This document shows positions 30,701 to 43,574 of a DNA stretch of 64,000 nucleotides, in pieces; position 1 is the stretch's first letter, and every line of letters begins with the position of its first letter. The notes below the pieces were generated by a model. The model saw nothing but the letters and a program-made list of their open reading frames with translations. It made no database searches and was not told the origin of the DNA. The translations under genes were made by a program, and so were the position numbers. Source of the DNA: Cloeon dipterum (lineage: Eukaryota; Arthropoda; Insecta; Ephemeroptera; Baetidae); the NCBI RefSeq assembly GCF_949628265.1, contig NC_088786.1, positions 26,619,681-26,683,680 of the forward strand. The letters are read 5' to 3'.

Positions 30701-31819
30701 TTAACTAACCAAAGCTAGCAAATAGTCAGATTCTAATAATGCTGAGCTCAAGTCGTTAAGTTCTTTTGACCAACTTTCCAAGAGCTTTTTCTATCCAGTT
30801 AAGCAATTATAGAATCGTCTTAAATTTGAATCATGTAGTAACGTGAAAAATTTTAGTACACATTGTTTTTAATTCAGACGAATAGATAAAACTTCAGTTA
30901 AAAATTATTTGCAAACAGCTGATGATGGAATTTTCTCGCTGTTTCAACTGGCATTGTAAAATATTATGTCTAATCATAGTACCCTCTGCAATTATTAAAA
31001 AACCGCACAAAACTGGTATTAGCCGCAAAACAACATTGCGCTACAAGTTTGGGAAATTCCCTGGCAGATTCACAACCTTAATTGGAAGGGCCATGTGAGC
31101 ACTGGAAGCCAGGAATAGCTTGAAAGCCATAAAATGAAATTAAATACAATGAGAGCGAGGACAATTTCGTTCATTTACATCGAGTAATAGGGTCCTCGTT
31201 GAATATTTTTTCTGTAAATCGTATTACTTCACAATTTAAATAAGTAATTGAGCGGGATAATGCATTTTTCAGAAAAATACTTAACTTGGATACTAATTAA
31301 TTTTTATGCCTTGTTTCTAGTAAATTAAAGCATTCAAACTCAACAGTCGCTTATTTCCGTATTTAATATCTACGCGCCTTTAAATATTCCATCTATCTTT
31401 CTGTGTCTCCTTAGGTGACACATCATAGACTGACTCCAAAGGACAAGTTCCTGGTGATCGCATCAGACGGGCTTTGGGACTTGATTTCGCCCCTGCAGGC
31501 CGTCCGCCTAGTCGGCGAGCACATGAGTGGCAAAGTGACTTTGAATCCCTTCCGCCTCCCCAAGAGCGAAATGAAACTCAAAGAGGTCAACCAGCTGCTG
31601 CTGCAAAGGAAGGAGGGTTTGAAGATGAAACCACTGGACACAAACGCAGCCACCCATTTGATCAGAAATGCCCTCGGCGGCACTGAGTATGGAGTTGACC
31701 ATGGCAAACTGTCGCAGCTGCTGATGTTGCCTGATGACATGGTTCGTGTGTTCAGAGATGATATTACTGTCACTGTAGTCTATTTTGACTCGGAATTTCT
31801 CCAAAAATGTCCAGCCTGA
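27729..31819 (+). CDS. Pdp: Pyruvate dehydrogenase phosphatase catalytic subunit (PP2C type)
   Basis: Mitochondrial-matrix Mg/Mn-dependent phosphatase that dephosphorylates the pyruvate dehydrogenase E1-alpha subunit and so activates the complex. Exons: 27729-27833, 27900-28038, 28503-28936, 30132-30431, 31415-31819, giving about 460 aa. The start MAARKIMWPFLWQQSSRGYF is basic and Ser/aromatic-rich like a mitochondrial presequence. PP2C metal-site motifs are intact: NNPIEDTRAEARC, GIFDGHAGG (about 86-94), HVASTGDCQAVLG, LLGQLAPLRAFGDFRFKW, FLVIASDGLWD and FRDDITVTVV. PDP-specific blocks such as NYYTPPYLTAKPQVTHHRL separate it from generic PP2C enzymes. Introns 3 (1.2 kb) and 4 (1 kb) are unusually long for this window. 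AATAAA lies near 32227. Confidence 0.93.
29337..29428 (+). other. Pair of strong hairpins inside PDP intron 3
   Basis: Hairpin 1: CCAGGC / GCCTGG (29337-29354), six perfect pairs around a 6-nt loop. Hairpin 2: CGTAATTCT / AGAATTACG (29400-29428), nine perfect pairs, with an inner TGC/GCA closing a TATC tetraloop and one bulged T. The surrounding 29330-29490 is GC-richer than the rest of the intron. It could be a structured RNA or an old repeat. It does not match the spliceosomal RNAs I know. Confidence 0.35.
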
Positions 31820-32284
31820 ATCAGTCAATGAGCTGGAAATCTATTCTAACTAAATTCGAAAAGACAAACATTTTAATTTTTCACCAAAACGTGCTGGAAC
31901 GCGAAAAATCTATGTTTTTATGTATTGGGAAAACTGATTGGCTTTTGAATTAATCAGCGCTTAATATCCAACCGAATCTAGTACCTTCTGTAGGTGCCGA
32001 AGCTTTTTATCAAAGTCAGTATGTCCCGTGGTTACGACCAAGATTGAATCGACGTTTATTTATTAGCTTAGAGTTTTATTGTTTTGTTGTCACTACAATT
32101 CAAATAGAGCTACATATACGTTCACCTGATTGTTCTTTGATAGAATAGGGTGGCGCCTTTTGTTGTTAAATATATGCCAACTGCGTTGGCTAATTGCGGA
32201 TCAATTGACCTACCCATGCTCACGGAAATAAAAACTTATGCCTGAATATAATCGAATTTCATTGTCTAGAACACACTGAAAATA
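31820..32284. terminator. Convergent 3' ends of PDP and the LRR gene
   Basis: PDP's AATAAA near 32227 is only about 58 bp from the stop codon of the minus-strand LRR gene. A minus-strand AATAAA (TTTATT near 32056) lies inside the PDP 3' UTR. The two transcripts probably overlap tail to tail. No further gene is seen. Confidence 0.4.
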
Positions 32285-33238
32285 TCACATGTTGTCAACT
32301 CCAAGTCCAATCAGCACCTTTGCGTTGGGGCAGCTGTTTTTTAACAAGGGCAACCCTGCGTCATGACTCACACTGGTCGATTGCACGTTTATCACTAACA
32401 AAGTAGTGCAGCACGCATTTTTCCTTGATATTCGCATGAGACTAGCCCTCCACCACGATAAGCCCACCACAGCTATCCCAACAGGAGCCCTGCTACAGCA
32501 GCAAGTTAGGTTTTCCCAAAAACTCTGCTGATTTGATATCCACGAGCTCTTTTCCTCCTTGCCGCTGGATGCTTCTTCTGTTTGTGGCTCTGGAATGTCT
32601 TTAATGCATAACGCCTTGACGCCTAGGTCAGTAACCTGCTTGCAGCCAAATACGTCGAGTTTCTGAAGCGACGGACAGCCGTGGCCGATGTGCCAGAGGG
32701 TCAGGTCATCGCATGTGTATTTGAGGATCAGAACGGTCAACGAAGCGAGGGCGGAGAAAGCAGTGGAGAATTTTCTGTAGGGTAGCCTGAAGTCCTCGAG
32801 TCTCAGAGTCATGAGGCCGCTTCCCTGCTTTCCCAGAATTTCTAGGAAGATGTCTTGGTACCACTTCCGCACAAATTTAACCGTCAACCTCCTACAGATT
32901 CATTTTTAGTTATTTTGTAGTCTTATAAAATTCAACTTGGGTGACTGAATGTATTACTTGATGTCAGATGACAGGAGAACCTCAAACATCATTAAGTCGA
33001 TAGGATTGTAAATGCGCTCGCATTTGAGGCCGAGGTCCAACAAACGTTGCCTGAGAGAAGCAGGTATATTGGACCGGAGCTGGATTTGGATGTCAGCTAT
33101 TGGGGAGGTTCTGGGCAGATTCGGCATATCATTGATGCGCCTGATGGTACACTTCAGCACCGTTGCCACCGCATTAAGGGCCAGGTCCTCCAAGCGAGAA
33201 AGTTGAGCAGGTGCGGCGGAAGATGTTTCGCCTATACA
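32285..33238 (-). CDS. Leucine-rich-repeat protein, 5' end unresolved
   Basis: Two exons are clear: 33238-32958 and 32891-32285, joined in phase (SDIK|RLTVKFV) to give about 295 residues. The first exon opens CIGETSSAAPAQLSRLEDLA after a TTTTTAG acceptor, with an in-frame stop directly upstream, so at least one more 5' exon exists that I could not locate. If the methionine at 33193 is the true start, the protein has about 280 residues. The N-terminal part is helical. The middle has AMN1/F-box-type cysteine-containing leucine-rich repeats (LTLWHIGHGCPSLQKLDVFGCKQVTDLGVKAL). A Cys/Trp-rich stretch without clear repeat spacing follows, then a final repeat (SVSHDAGLPLLKNSCPNAKVLIG). No F-box is visible. 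Function unknown; substrate recognition for ubiquitin ligation is only a guess. Confidence 0.7.
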
Positions 33239-36200
33239 CTAAAAATTGATTTAAACAAGATTCGTGAAACATATTAATAGAACAGATGAGGAATATCCCA
33301 AAAATAATCCATAACAAAACGCGCAACAAATCAATCAAAATTATCTTATTCAAACGCGCTGAAGACAATTTTCTTTATTTTTCAATAAGTCACTCAACTT
33401 TATTAATTTAAAATGTGTAATCAATATAATATGCATATTATTTCAATGTGAAGTTGAGTATTTTCCTTTGCCTTATATTAACAAATTTTGATAAATAAAA
33501 TAGATATATACTCTGCCAACTATATTTAATTATAAAAGCTAAACTGCTTTTATTTAACGTTCATTTACCAGAAAATAAAATATTTCAGCTGTTTCAAACA
33601 AAGTCGTTCAGCAGGTTAAATCATCCTGCAAAGGTGTCACACAGTGCCGAATAAGTCATTTTTTAAATTCTTTCATATAAAAAAATATTGAAACCGTTTC
33701 ATTGAATATTAACTTTTGTAGCGGAAAAAAATGGATAAAAGTAAAAAAACATTTTGGAAATTTGTGAGCTTTTAATTAGTAATGTTTGTATTGCAGGCTG
33801 TGTTATATGGTGCAAATTTAGACCAGCTTACTGTTCGCACAGCAAAGAAAATCCACTACAGACGATCGACTGTTAACCTTACACGCTTTATGTCTGCGAC
33901 AGCAGCTAGAATGCAAACATATATGGCATAAAAAATGAATAAATTATAACGAGACGAGCCTATTTCGAGAGGGGATATAAAAATTGTTAGCTAAAATAGT
34001 CGCGAGATCAGTTCCTTATTGTTCGCCATAGGTCAGTTCCTGCTCAGGTCGTTGGTTTGATATTTCGACTATAATCGACAAGTTGCTGACCTCGCGTACC
34101 AGCGAGTACGTTTGACGGCCACACGTCTGCCGAACTCTGAAACTAACACGCATAATGCTTGGTTTCGTACCGGCGAGCGTCTAGAAATATTCAAGTTTTT
34201 TCAAGGCATGGTAATCCCAATAGCGGAAGAAGCAATAAAGCTGAATTTTACTAGAGGTATACAATAATGATCATTATTAAGCAGTTCAAACTGCCACCAC
34301 TCTGGCGTTCAGAGATGCTACTATAATTTGACCTTCCGCGTTTTCAACGAAAAACACTACCCGATGTCTAATATTAGATCGCTTGAATAAAGCTGTTATT
34401 AAATGTATAAGTATATGGACAGAGAATGGGAAAGGCTCTGGAAAAGTGAATGTAAAATGTTTACCTAGCTCCCAGTGAGTTAATTGCATAATTAACAGGA
34501 AATCTTTCACAGGCAGTGTTTCCCATTGCACAGAGATGTAATCCCAATTGCAGTATTGGACTCTACGCTGACTTTCATCGTGTTTCCCAGTTTATCAACA
34601 CGGCCGAGGTTAAATAAATCAGGACTAGAGCAATACGAGCACGCTGTCAATGCCTGTGTGTACATATTATTGGGGAAAAACGGCGTGGAACAATACCACG
34701 GGAAAAATTAATCACGCGCGGAGCAGCGGAGAGAGGGAGGGATAACAATAAGAAAAGATTGGTTACAGAAGCATTAAAAATACATGGAAAGTTTTTTAAC
34801 TTTAAATAATTATCTTCATACTTAAACGAGTATCTGGCAAGAAAAATGACCGAGAAAACTGTGCTAAACTCGATCGGCGTTACAATTATTTTAAGTGTTG
34901 TACGCTTAGTACTTAACATAAATTTTTCTATTCAAAAATTATCTCTTCACTTGACACTCCTATTCGATTTCCCTTTATTCATTTTTGATCAGTTCATCTC
35001 TTTCCAGATGGGCACCCCCTAATAGGGGACAACTCGCGTCCCAATAACATTACGAACGAATAACATGGGCGCACGGACCTCATTGGAGGAAACTGATATG
35101 TCCAGAAAAGGACCAGCTATGTAACTGCTCCCGCACTGGGGTCTTTTATTGAAACTCTAGACATTCATCCCGTGAAATTAAATTATTGGAGAATTTAAAT
35201 TTATACAAGATGCAAATTATAAAATATGGTTCTAAAGTGCGACCTGGTTTTGGTGAAAATGGAAAATCGCAATGAACAAACAGCCTGTGAAGCAGGTTTT
35301 TCATGGTTCTCGTCTTTTCTTTTCTCACCATTTTATATGTTTTCCGCACAGCAAATCGAGTCAACCAACACACGACTGTCAGCGTTGCGAATGTATCGCG
35401 GAAAATGAGGTCATTAATTCTGTCCAAGAACTGCACAGCATATATCACACCAGAGCCAAAAGAAAGAGCACGTGCGCCGTCGGAACTGTCCGAAGTATTT
35501 ACACAATTCAGGGCAAAATTAATTATTTGACTTTTTAAATGCAGCCACCCCGCTGGCCGCTCTCATCTGCTCTAATTGCACCGCGACACTACGATTGTGA
35601 TTGTCGCCGAGCTGATATTGCTCGCGCCTTGTGTTTGTTTTTCTGTGACGACGCGCCTTTGGAACGCACACACAAAGTGTCTTTCGAGTGCGGCGGCCCT
35701 GGCACAGAGAGCTACAAGAATTATCATAGTCCAAACGGGTGTTGACGACTAATTGTAAGCCAAAAAGAGAGGTGCTCGGCTCGTCGTGAGAGCGATTTTA
35801 ATACAATTCACGGAACCGATTGAATTGTTCGGGCTTGCAGTTTTATTTGTTCTACATTTTACGAGAAGTCGACCGCCTTTAGCGAGGTTGTATTGGGTAC
35901 GGGTTTGAGATGCAAAATAAATAAATAGGAATTAATTTTAAAAAATGAGGAACAAAACTTTATGGGTTTATTGAATCAGTAACAAGAAGTATAAATAGGT
36001 TATCCTTGAGTTTTGATATTTTCTAACGTTTCGATTAATTTTTTTTTGTCAACTATTACGGTCAAAAATTTAAAATTTTCTCTTTACATTACTGTGAACT
36101 TTAAAAAAACGCCCGGATTAATTTAATATCTAAACCAGTTTTTTTAACAGAAAAATAAAAAAGCTTCGAGAAAATAGAATTGAGCGCAAAAGGAATTCCC

Positions 36201-38595
36201 AGCGACGTTAGGTTAAATTTAGCTCCTTCGCCTAATAAATAATTAAAACCTCCAGCAGGATAACAAAAAAACCAACTATTTTGACGGATTAACATATTTA
36301 GATCTTTCTGGTCATATTATCAAAGTCGACTTAACGCGCCCACGGACGCCTAGGTCAACACGAAGCGTTGACAGCGAAATTCGCAGCGTCAGGTGAACGC
36401 TGATAAAATTGTCATTCAGCCCGTCCCACCGCTTCGGCGTGCGTCTGTTTATTTTTATCCTGCAGTGACGCACACCGATCTACATAATAATGTGGGAAAC
36501 CTTTCCCAATGACGCATATACGTAGTAATACAAAGACGAGCAGCGAGAGAAGATTTCCTCCCGCTGGCTAGGCTCTCTAGAGTCGATCGATAAAATGCAA
36601 TGCAGCTACTGCGAATGACGATAACGAGGGAGAGGAGCGTATTAACAGCAGGAAAAACGCTGGCAGAAATAACAACGAACCAACGAAGTTATGGCATGAG
36701 TCATGCGGCGCAGCGTGCTCATGCACACTTTCCACGCAAACACGGCAAAGTGAGTTCTTGTATTTCACCTGTTGAGGGAGAGTCACCGGCTTTCCTCGCT
36801 TCAATGAAAGGTTTATTGCCACGCGAGACTTCATTCATTCGTGCATTCAGAAGTGAAAGTGTCATACAACAGGGACAAATTAAACTGTAATGAATAAGAG
36901 AAAAAATATAACTGACTCAAAAACACCAATTGTCAAATTTAAAATAAAGGATTTTTGTAGAAAATATTGTGTTCTTTTTCATATTTTACAACACTTAGGT
37001 TCATTAGGTTTGAATGAAAAAGGAAGGTTTAATTTGTGCTGATTGAGATTATTACTATTGCGCAAAAATACAAAACAATGCAACATGATGGAGCTTTGAA
37101 AATAACACACACACGATACGACCGTTTGATACGTATCAGGAAGCTTTTGAATGGAGCACAAAAATTACAAATTGCTCGTGCAGCTGTGTTAAGGCCACAC
37201 TGATTGCAAGTTTAGAACCAACGTACGTACAAATGCGGTGCAATGATGATGTGGAATTCGGGATTGCCCATGGCGAGAAGAAAATCCCCTGCATGTGCGC
37301 GACATTTCTATTGTTTGCCTATTACTATATTATACTCACTTCTTGTTGCATGTTAGCTCATTCCAAACACGCTTAAATTAATCATGAAAATATCTATGTC
37401 ACTTTTTAATTTAAAAAACGCTACCGCCTCTTTACCAATACGCACCATAGCATAATTTAATTGTCCGTGGACTTGTAGTGTAATAAGATTGAATGATTAA
37501 AAAAATTCATGGTCAAAAACAAAAGTGAAAGAAAAAAATAAGGCCGTGTTTTGATTCACCAATTTTAATTTTTAAAAAAGGCAACCTTTTTCTTAACTGA
37601 TAATACATGTCGATGCACTTGAACGATCAAACATGAAAAATCATAAATAGATTTGAAATAAAAAGGGGTTGTTTTCATTCCTATGTGGTTAGTCTTTAGC
37701 ATATACATAAAGTTTGATTTTTATCCCTGTAGGCAATATTGATCGCTGATTATGCACGTGGTTAAATGAGAAAATTCATAATATTATCTGGTAAAATCTA
37801 GTGCTTTAATTATTTTTATTTCTAACATTGGTTTCTATTGAATGTGAATGCCTTTCCTAGCATGTGCAAATAAATTCAGATTGATTTATTTAATTTTCAA
37901 AATTAAATTTTGATAGGACAATGCTGTCTGGAAAATGTGCTTTGCGGAAAAGTGAAGTAAAAAGAAAGCTTTTAATGGAATTTTTAATTTCATATGAATA
38001 ATGGAAGTTATTATGCTGTATTTTTTGACAAGTTTTAAATATTTTGGTCATAAGTGAAAGTAAAAAAGGGAAAAATCGATCACTTCTAAAGGAAAGGTCA
38101 ACAAGAATTTTTATATTTGCTTTGCTTGTGTGAAGTTGTTCAGGACATTAAGTCAGATTTAACACACCTTGCAGTGTGTACACGCAATAAAATAAAATAA
38201 CAAAACATTTTCGGGCAGAAAGCGGCATGAAGTGGTGCACAAAAAGCCGTTCCACGCAGCCCGCCAAATAAACGAATTATATTCTTGACCCACATTCGGT
38301 GCGGCGGGCATCCTTTCCATAAAGCGCGCGCGCCAGAGCGAACCAGCAAGATCTGGTCCGGGTGGGGGTCGTCCACCCGGACTTCCGAAGTCTCTCGACA
38401 GGGCCAAGCGAGCCGAGCAAGCGGCTGCGGCAGGTGCGGGGGTGCTGCTCTCCGCGGGACACGGGAATCCCACGGCAGGACGTGAGGCCGCCAGCTACGA
38501 GGGAATTCCCTGCCTGCGAACGGCGCGGCTGTGGCGGGGAGGCTGCCGCGCCGAGAGATGGCCGCACTCCGTGGTCGTCGCCGGCAGACGAGAGC
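33239..38595. other. Long gap without a coding gene
   Basis: About 5.3 kb. The proximal 33.2-34.2 kb should include the missing 5' exon and promoter of the LRR gene. GC-richer, promoter- or enhancer-like patches lie near 34.0-34.2, 35.55-35.8, 36.3-36.9 and 38.28-38.6 kb, separated by AT-rich DNA. ORFs in these patches occur on both strands in several frames and none resembles a protein family I know. I found no tRNA, snRNA or familiar microRNA by eye. Confidence 0.5.
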
Positions 38596-41500
38596 ATGCT
38601 GGCTCTGCCGTCTGACGCCGCCGACCCGCTGGCCGGACTGTGCCGCGTGTGCGCCGCCGACGGCGAACCGGTCATCAGCATCTTTGACCACGACGCTGTC
38701 CAGCAGCAGCTGCAGCACAAAATCAGCGTGTGTCTCCGCATCCTTGTGAGTTCTCTCTACGCGCTCTTGCAAATTTATTAATTTTATTTATTAAAAAATT
38801 TTATTTATTAAAAAAAATTTAAAAAAATAAATAAGGGGGTTTTGTTTTCCGCTCTGGCTCTATAATCAATTAAAAAATTACAATTTTAGTCAAGGCAATA
38901 AAATGATTTTGCACAGAAAAAAACCCCTCCAGCGTTCAGGTTCTACAAAGTCTAACCCGTGCATATATCTTAAAAATTAATTGGTGTTCACTAAAATTTT
39001 ATCTTTTGTTGGGTTCAAGCAATACAAGTCATAAGATTGCTACTGTTAGAAATATCTTCTTCTCTTGGGTAGAAATTCATATTTATTAAAATTGACATCT
39101 TCTTAACAAAATAAATCACCCTTATAAATTTAAAAACAAATAAATATTTGATGCCTGTTTTGTATATAAGAGCATGAATTTTACTCTCAGCATGTGCATA
39201 GTTTCACAAAATTAACTTCATATTTTAGTAGCGGTTCCCGCACTTTTCTAAGTTTTTTACAGCATCTGCTTTTGCCGAATATAATTGCTAGTACGCCAAC
39301 TTGTGTTTTTGTGAGATGATTTTTTCTGCAAATACCAAACGTAGCTCCACTTAGTGGTATAAAAAAATTATTTGTCTTTGACGAAATAAAAATCTTGGAC
39401 CACTAATTGAAATTAACTTGGCGGCAATGACAGCAGGGACCGTAAATAAGGAGGCTCTTAACTTTAATTAGGCGACATGTGCCTCTAATATATAAACAGA
39501 GTGTCACATTTGGCTTTTCCGTTGTTTAGCATATTTAAGTGAGTGATTCACTGGATGCGAAGACACCTGCTGCTAAAAATAGTTCGCTCGTCGCACTGAC
39601 TAACATGCCCAATGCACATCCCGCGGTTTGGCATTCAACTGCCCTTTTTGGAAGCATATGGTTGCCTATTAAATATGACTCATGGTGATATCGGTTACAA
39701 TAAAATAAAACGGATTTTAAAGTTACTCTTAACTCGTTATTTGACTAAAGGAATTTTGTAAGGTAATGCTCCCCAAACAAATAGAGTTAATTTAAACTTA
39801 GAATTAACTGCGACTCTTTAAATAAAACTAATTGAAAAAATTAATGAACTTCCAAAACATCAGTCATCATGTTCTCATTAGGCAGATTTCCTTCCGTGGG
39901 TTACGAGTCACACGCTACTGGAAAGCCCGAGGCCGTTATCACACCAATGGTTGCAAACAGCCAACACTCTTGTCAATCAAAACCCCGAAACGTCCGTTTT
40001 TGCCCGCAGGTCAACGAGACTGATCTCTTCCCGAACACGCTATGCGGACCTTGCGCCGCCAGACTGGATGTCAGCTATGAGCTGGTCCAGAGGTGCACCA
40101 GAGGCCAGCGAGAGCTACACAGAAGGCTGCAGGCAGCAGGCATCGCTGCCATGGTGAGTTCAACGATTGAAAAATTAAAAAATTAAAACAGATTAAATGT
40201 AATAGTTAGTTAATGCACCAGTTACACTTAGCTCTGGTTGATTATTTTAAACAATTGGGCATTTTGATGTTAACAGGCGCTAAATTCAACTAATAAAGAC
40301 TGCGAGGATTCCGACTGCTCATCTCAAGGACCAACTTACACTACCTTGGAGTCAATGGAGCCAGATGGAACGGAAACAATGGACTGCGGTGCAAGGTACG
40401 AGCTTAACTAAAGTGACAGCTAAATCTGATTTTCCCATTAATTGCTTTAAAACGCCGGTGTCTTGGTGGTGGACAAGTATTAATAAACTCGAGAAGTTTT
40501 GACTTTATTCCCGTAATTTGCAGACGATGTTTTTAGTGCTGTTGTTTGATTCAAAAATAATTTGATAGCAAACTAGACACCACTTATTTTTCTGCTATAA
40601 TACTACTTGCGGCATGCATAATTCATTGACCAACTGATTTTGACTATACATAATACAATTCTTTCAAGCAACAATCAACAAGTAAAACTGCCCAAAATTG
40701 CTATTCCAGACTTTTTTCAATCAACAATGGCCTAGAAAATATAAATAGCAACGCCTGAGGATTTTAATTCAACTAAAAATACTTTATCCAATTACTCTAC
40801 TGTTTGCATCACAAGCATCAAAAGTTGAAAAATTGAAGAGAAAAATTAACTCGCACGTTAGCAGTACTTTACCTGCCAAAAGAGCCACTGCACATACAAG
40901 ATAAATTCTCACTTAAATCCAGTTAAAATCCAAAATTTTGCTGGCTAAGCCGCACTCATAGTTTTATAAAATTCTATAAGATTCTACTTTATTTATCACA
41001 ATTATAGTTTCAAATAATTAAAACTGATTTCGCCAACCAGAACGGTTATAAGTAACAATCGTTACTTTCTGTTGGCGGGCTAAACGCGCTGGTTGCGTAC
41101 AAACCCATGCTTCTGGCAATGTCTGCCACCACTCCTCTCAATTTGCTCAGTCTCGGGATTTTATTTTTCTAATTATTATAAAATATACCGGCAGTAACGA
41201 AAGTTTCACCCAACTACAGCGCACTGAAATAAGACTTGACAACTTCAAAGGGTCGCCTAAAATTTAGTCACCCGCGGATTAAATTTAAATGAAAATTAAA
41301 ATTTAATCCCATTTGACCAAAAGTGTGTAGGCCATTATGAGCTTTTTGGTCATGATAGCAAACAGAACGGGAAAATCTTAAACAAAATTTTACAATATTC
41401 TTGCTGAAGAACAATTTTCTTAAATTGTAAAATCGTCAGTTTAATTAAATTAACCCCTCATGGATTTTTCTTGAAGTTTAAAGCCTTTTTCTTAATGGGA

Positions 41501-42129
41501 GAAAATATATTGCATGGCATTATGCGACTTTGCCATTAAAATCAGGCCTACAGGGCCGAAACAGCCGCTGTACAGTATGAGAGCGTGTGACACTATTTTC
41601 TTTGACAAATTTTCAATTTTTAAGCCTTCCAATGTCTATTTGAATTTACTTAAATTTTCAGGCATTCAGCTTTAGGCCAGTAAAATTTTTCCGCTGAACG
41701 CTGATATAGGAAGGATTAGAGATTAAAATCAGTGTACTCACCGTCCGTTGCTGTTGCAGCTCTTCTTCAGGTTGGTCCAGCAACCTGGGACTGTTGGCGG
41801 ATGCTGTGGAGCACCAGTCAAAGATGGAGGCGTCGCCGTCATCCAGTCAGCAGCTGCGGACCGCCAAGGAGCTGTGCTGCGAGTTCTGCAGCAAGGTGTT
41901 CCACCACATGGGCGACCTCAACAAGCACCGGCGCAAGCACACGGGCGAGCGGCCCTATCCGTGTCACGAGTGTGACCGGCGCTTCTCACACATCAGTAAT
42001 CTGCTGAGACACTCAAAAATCCACTCGGGCGAACGGCCGTTCAAGTGTGACTCGTGCCAAAGAAGCTTCAACCGCAGCGACAAACTCATGAGCCACGTGG
42101 CTACCTGCTCTCGTCGCAAGTCAAACTGA
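38596..42129 (+). CDS. ZAD-domain C2H2 zinc-finger protein
   Basis: Probable nuclear DNA-binding regulator. Exons: 38596-38745, 40010-40153, 40277-40395, 41760-42129, giving about 260 aa. The N-terminal ZAD (zinc-finger-associated, dimerising) domain has both cysteine pairs: LCRVC (C16, C19) and LCGPC (C62, C65). An acidic linker follows. Three fingers are at the C-terminus: CEFCSKVFHHMGDLNKHRRKH, CHECDRRFSHISNLLRHSKIH and CDSCQRSFNRSDKLMSHVATC. Canonical TGERPY and SGERPF linkers join them, and the third finger ends in Cys rather than His. The frame requires the GTTGCAG acceptor at 41759, not the nearby CTTCAG at 41770, which would shift out of the finger frame. The ORF is open upstream to an ATG at 38362, but ZAD domains normally sit near the N-terminus, so I chose 38596. 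Targets unknown. Confidence 0.88.
38746..41759 (+). other. Long introns of the ZAD gene
   Basis: Introns 1 (38746-40009) and 3 (40396-41759) are each over 1.2 kb and AT-rich. No internal gene is recognised. A short A/T tandem repeat built on TTTTATTTATTAAAAAA occurs near 38775-38834. Confidence 0.5.
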
Positions 42130-42589
42130 ACACTGAAATTTGAACAAGGCTTCTGGCGGGTGCTTGGCTGCGACTTTCCAATGGATTGATTTTTTAAACT
42201 CATAATTTGCACTTGCTGGTAAGAGCCGAGAGAAAACTCGATCAAATGCAGCAAACGGACTAAGTAGTATCGATTTTGTGTGAATAGATTTGTGTCTCGT
42301 GGATCAGAAAATATATTAATTTGCTCTGTGAGCAAATATTTCACGAACTTACATTTATTTAAATGATTTGGCGTAAGCTTTGGAATGTAAATGACTGCTT
42401 TAACATTTTATCTGATGATGTGAAAATTAATTAAAATTTGGTCTTCCGATTTAATTTATATATTTATGGTTCACAGTAACATTTCACTGAAGCTGTAAGA
42501 ATAAACAAATTCCTCTTTAGATTTACTAAAAACTGGCACATGATCAGAACATGCACGTTTTAGGAATGTTTTTCAGGCTCACTTTGGAC

Positions 42590-43574
42590 TCAGTTGGAGT
42601 GCTCTTCTGGCAGTAATTTGTAATCAGCATCTTCCTGAAGCGGCCTCTGCAGGGGGTGGGCAAGCAATTTAGCCATGCAGTCATGAAGCTTCGTTGGATT
42701 TCGGCCTACATTGAAAACGTAGGAGGTTGGCAGGCACAGCTCGGTGCAAAGGTCGTTGAATATGCTTTGGCAGGTGTCTTTGTTTATATCATTCAGCGGC
42801 TCATGGACGTAAATGAGATCAAAGAAGAAGTATGGCGACAACGACAAGGCTTTGGCTGAACCACAGTTTGTACCAAGAATGGGCCGGCAATTCGTCCTGT
42901 GGAAACATGAGCATTATTTTGTTTCCGAATTTCTCGCGGATAAAAAATACCTAGCATAGAGCATGATGACTCTGTAAATGTGGGAAGGAAGCTCAACGCT
43001 GACATCAGAAACGTGGGGCAAGGCAATAATGTCAACGATTTTATCAAACACACAGGACATGTCACATTCCGGCGGTTGTGGCATTGACTTCAAGGTGGCC
43101 ATTGTGTTAGTGATATCAGAAGGTGTGTCAGTGAAGTGCGTGATCCACGAGGCCCCTTCGCGATGAAGCGCCATCAACGCATACTCATGTTTGGTATCAA
43201 TGGTCATTTTGCAAAACAAGAACATCTGAACTATTCTTTTCAACATGTTCAATGTGGACAATTTGGTGCCATCTCCAAACCTTGAAAGAATTAAACAACG
43301 TGATGCATTTAAAATATATCCATAATCGTGACATTTACCTAAATGGGTCCGATCCATGCAAGTCTGCACAGAGATCAAGGCAGATTATGATCTTTTCTTG
43401 CACATTCATTCTAGGAAGGAGGATGTTAGAATTTTCCTGGATATTACTTTTCTTGTCAAGTTCTTCCTCTTCATTTTCTAGGTTTCCATAATTATTGCTC
43501 TCTGACATTGAAGTATCGTCACTGTCGTTAACAACCGACTGCTGGTCTGAGGCTTCACTTTTTCTTTCGTCCAT
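42590..43574 (-). CDS. BABAM1: BRISC and BRCA1-A complex member 1 (BABAM1 / MERIT40)
   Basis: Scaffold subunit with a von Willebrand A-like fold that holds together the K63-specific deubiquitinase BRISC (and the BRCA1-A complex where present). Exons, 5' to 3': 43574-43339, 43280-42951, 42896-42590, giving about 290 aa. The N-terminal 55 residues are acidic and disordered (NLENEEEELDKKSN). The vWA-like core starts at EKIIICLDLCADL and continues through KHEYALMALHREGASWITHFT and SHIYRVIMLYARTNCRP. The strongest family match is near the end: SPYFFFDLIYVHEP and KLHDCMAKLLAHPLQRP. The shortened C-terminus (ending LLPEEHSN) lacks the longer tail of the vertebrate protein. Convergent with the ZAD gene, whose AATAAA near 42501 lies 90 bp from this stop codon. 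Confidence 0.9.

Noticed and set aside
38140-38772. 210-codon minus-strand ORF over the ZAD first exon
   Set aside because: It is antisense to a GC-rich coding exon with clear ZAD cysteines and overlaps other long frames; its composition is Arg/Ala/Pro-rich, as expected of a shadow frame.
41748-41975. Frame opened by the CTTCAG acceptor in front of GTTGGTCC
   Set aside because: It destroys all three zinc fingers; the acceptor ten bases upstream keeps them in phase.
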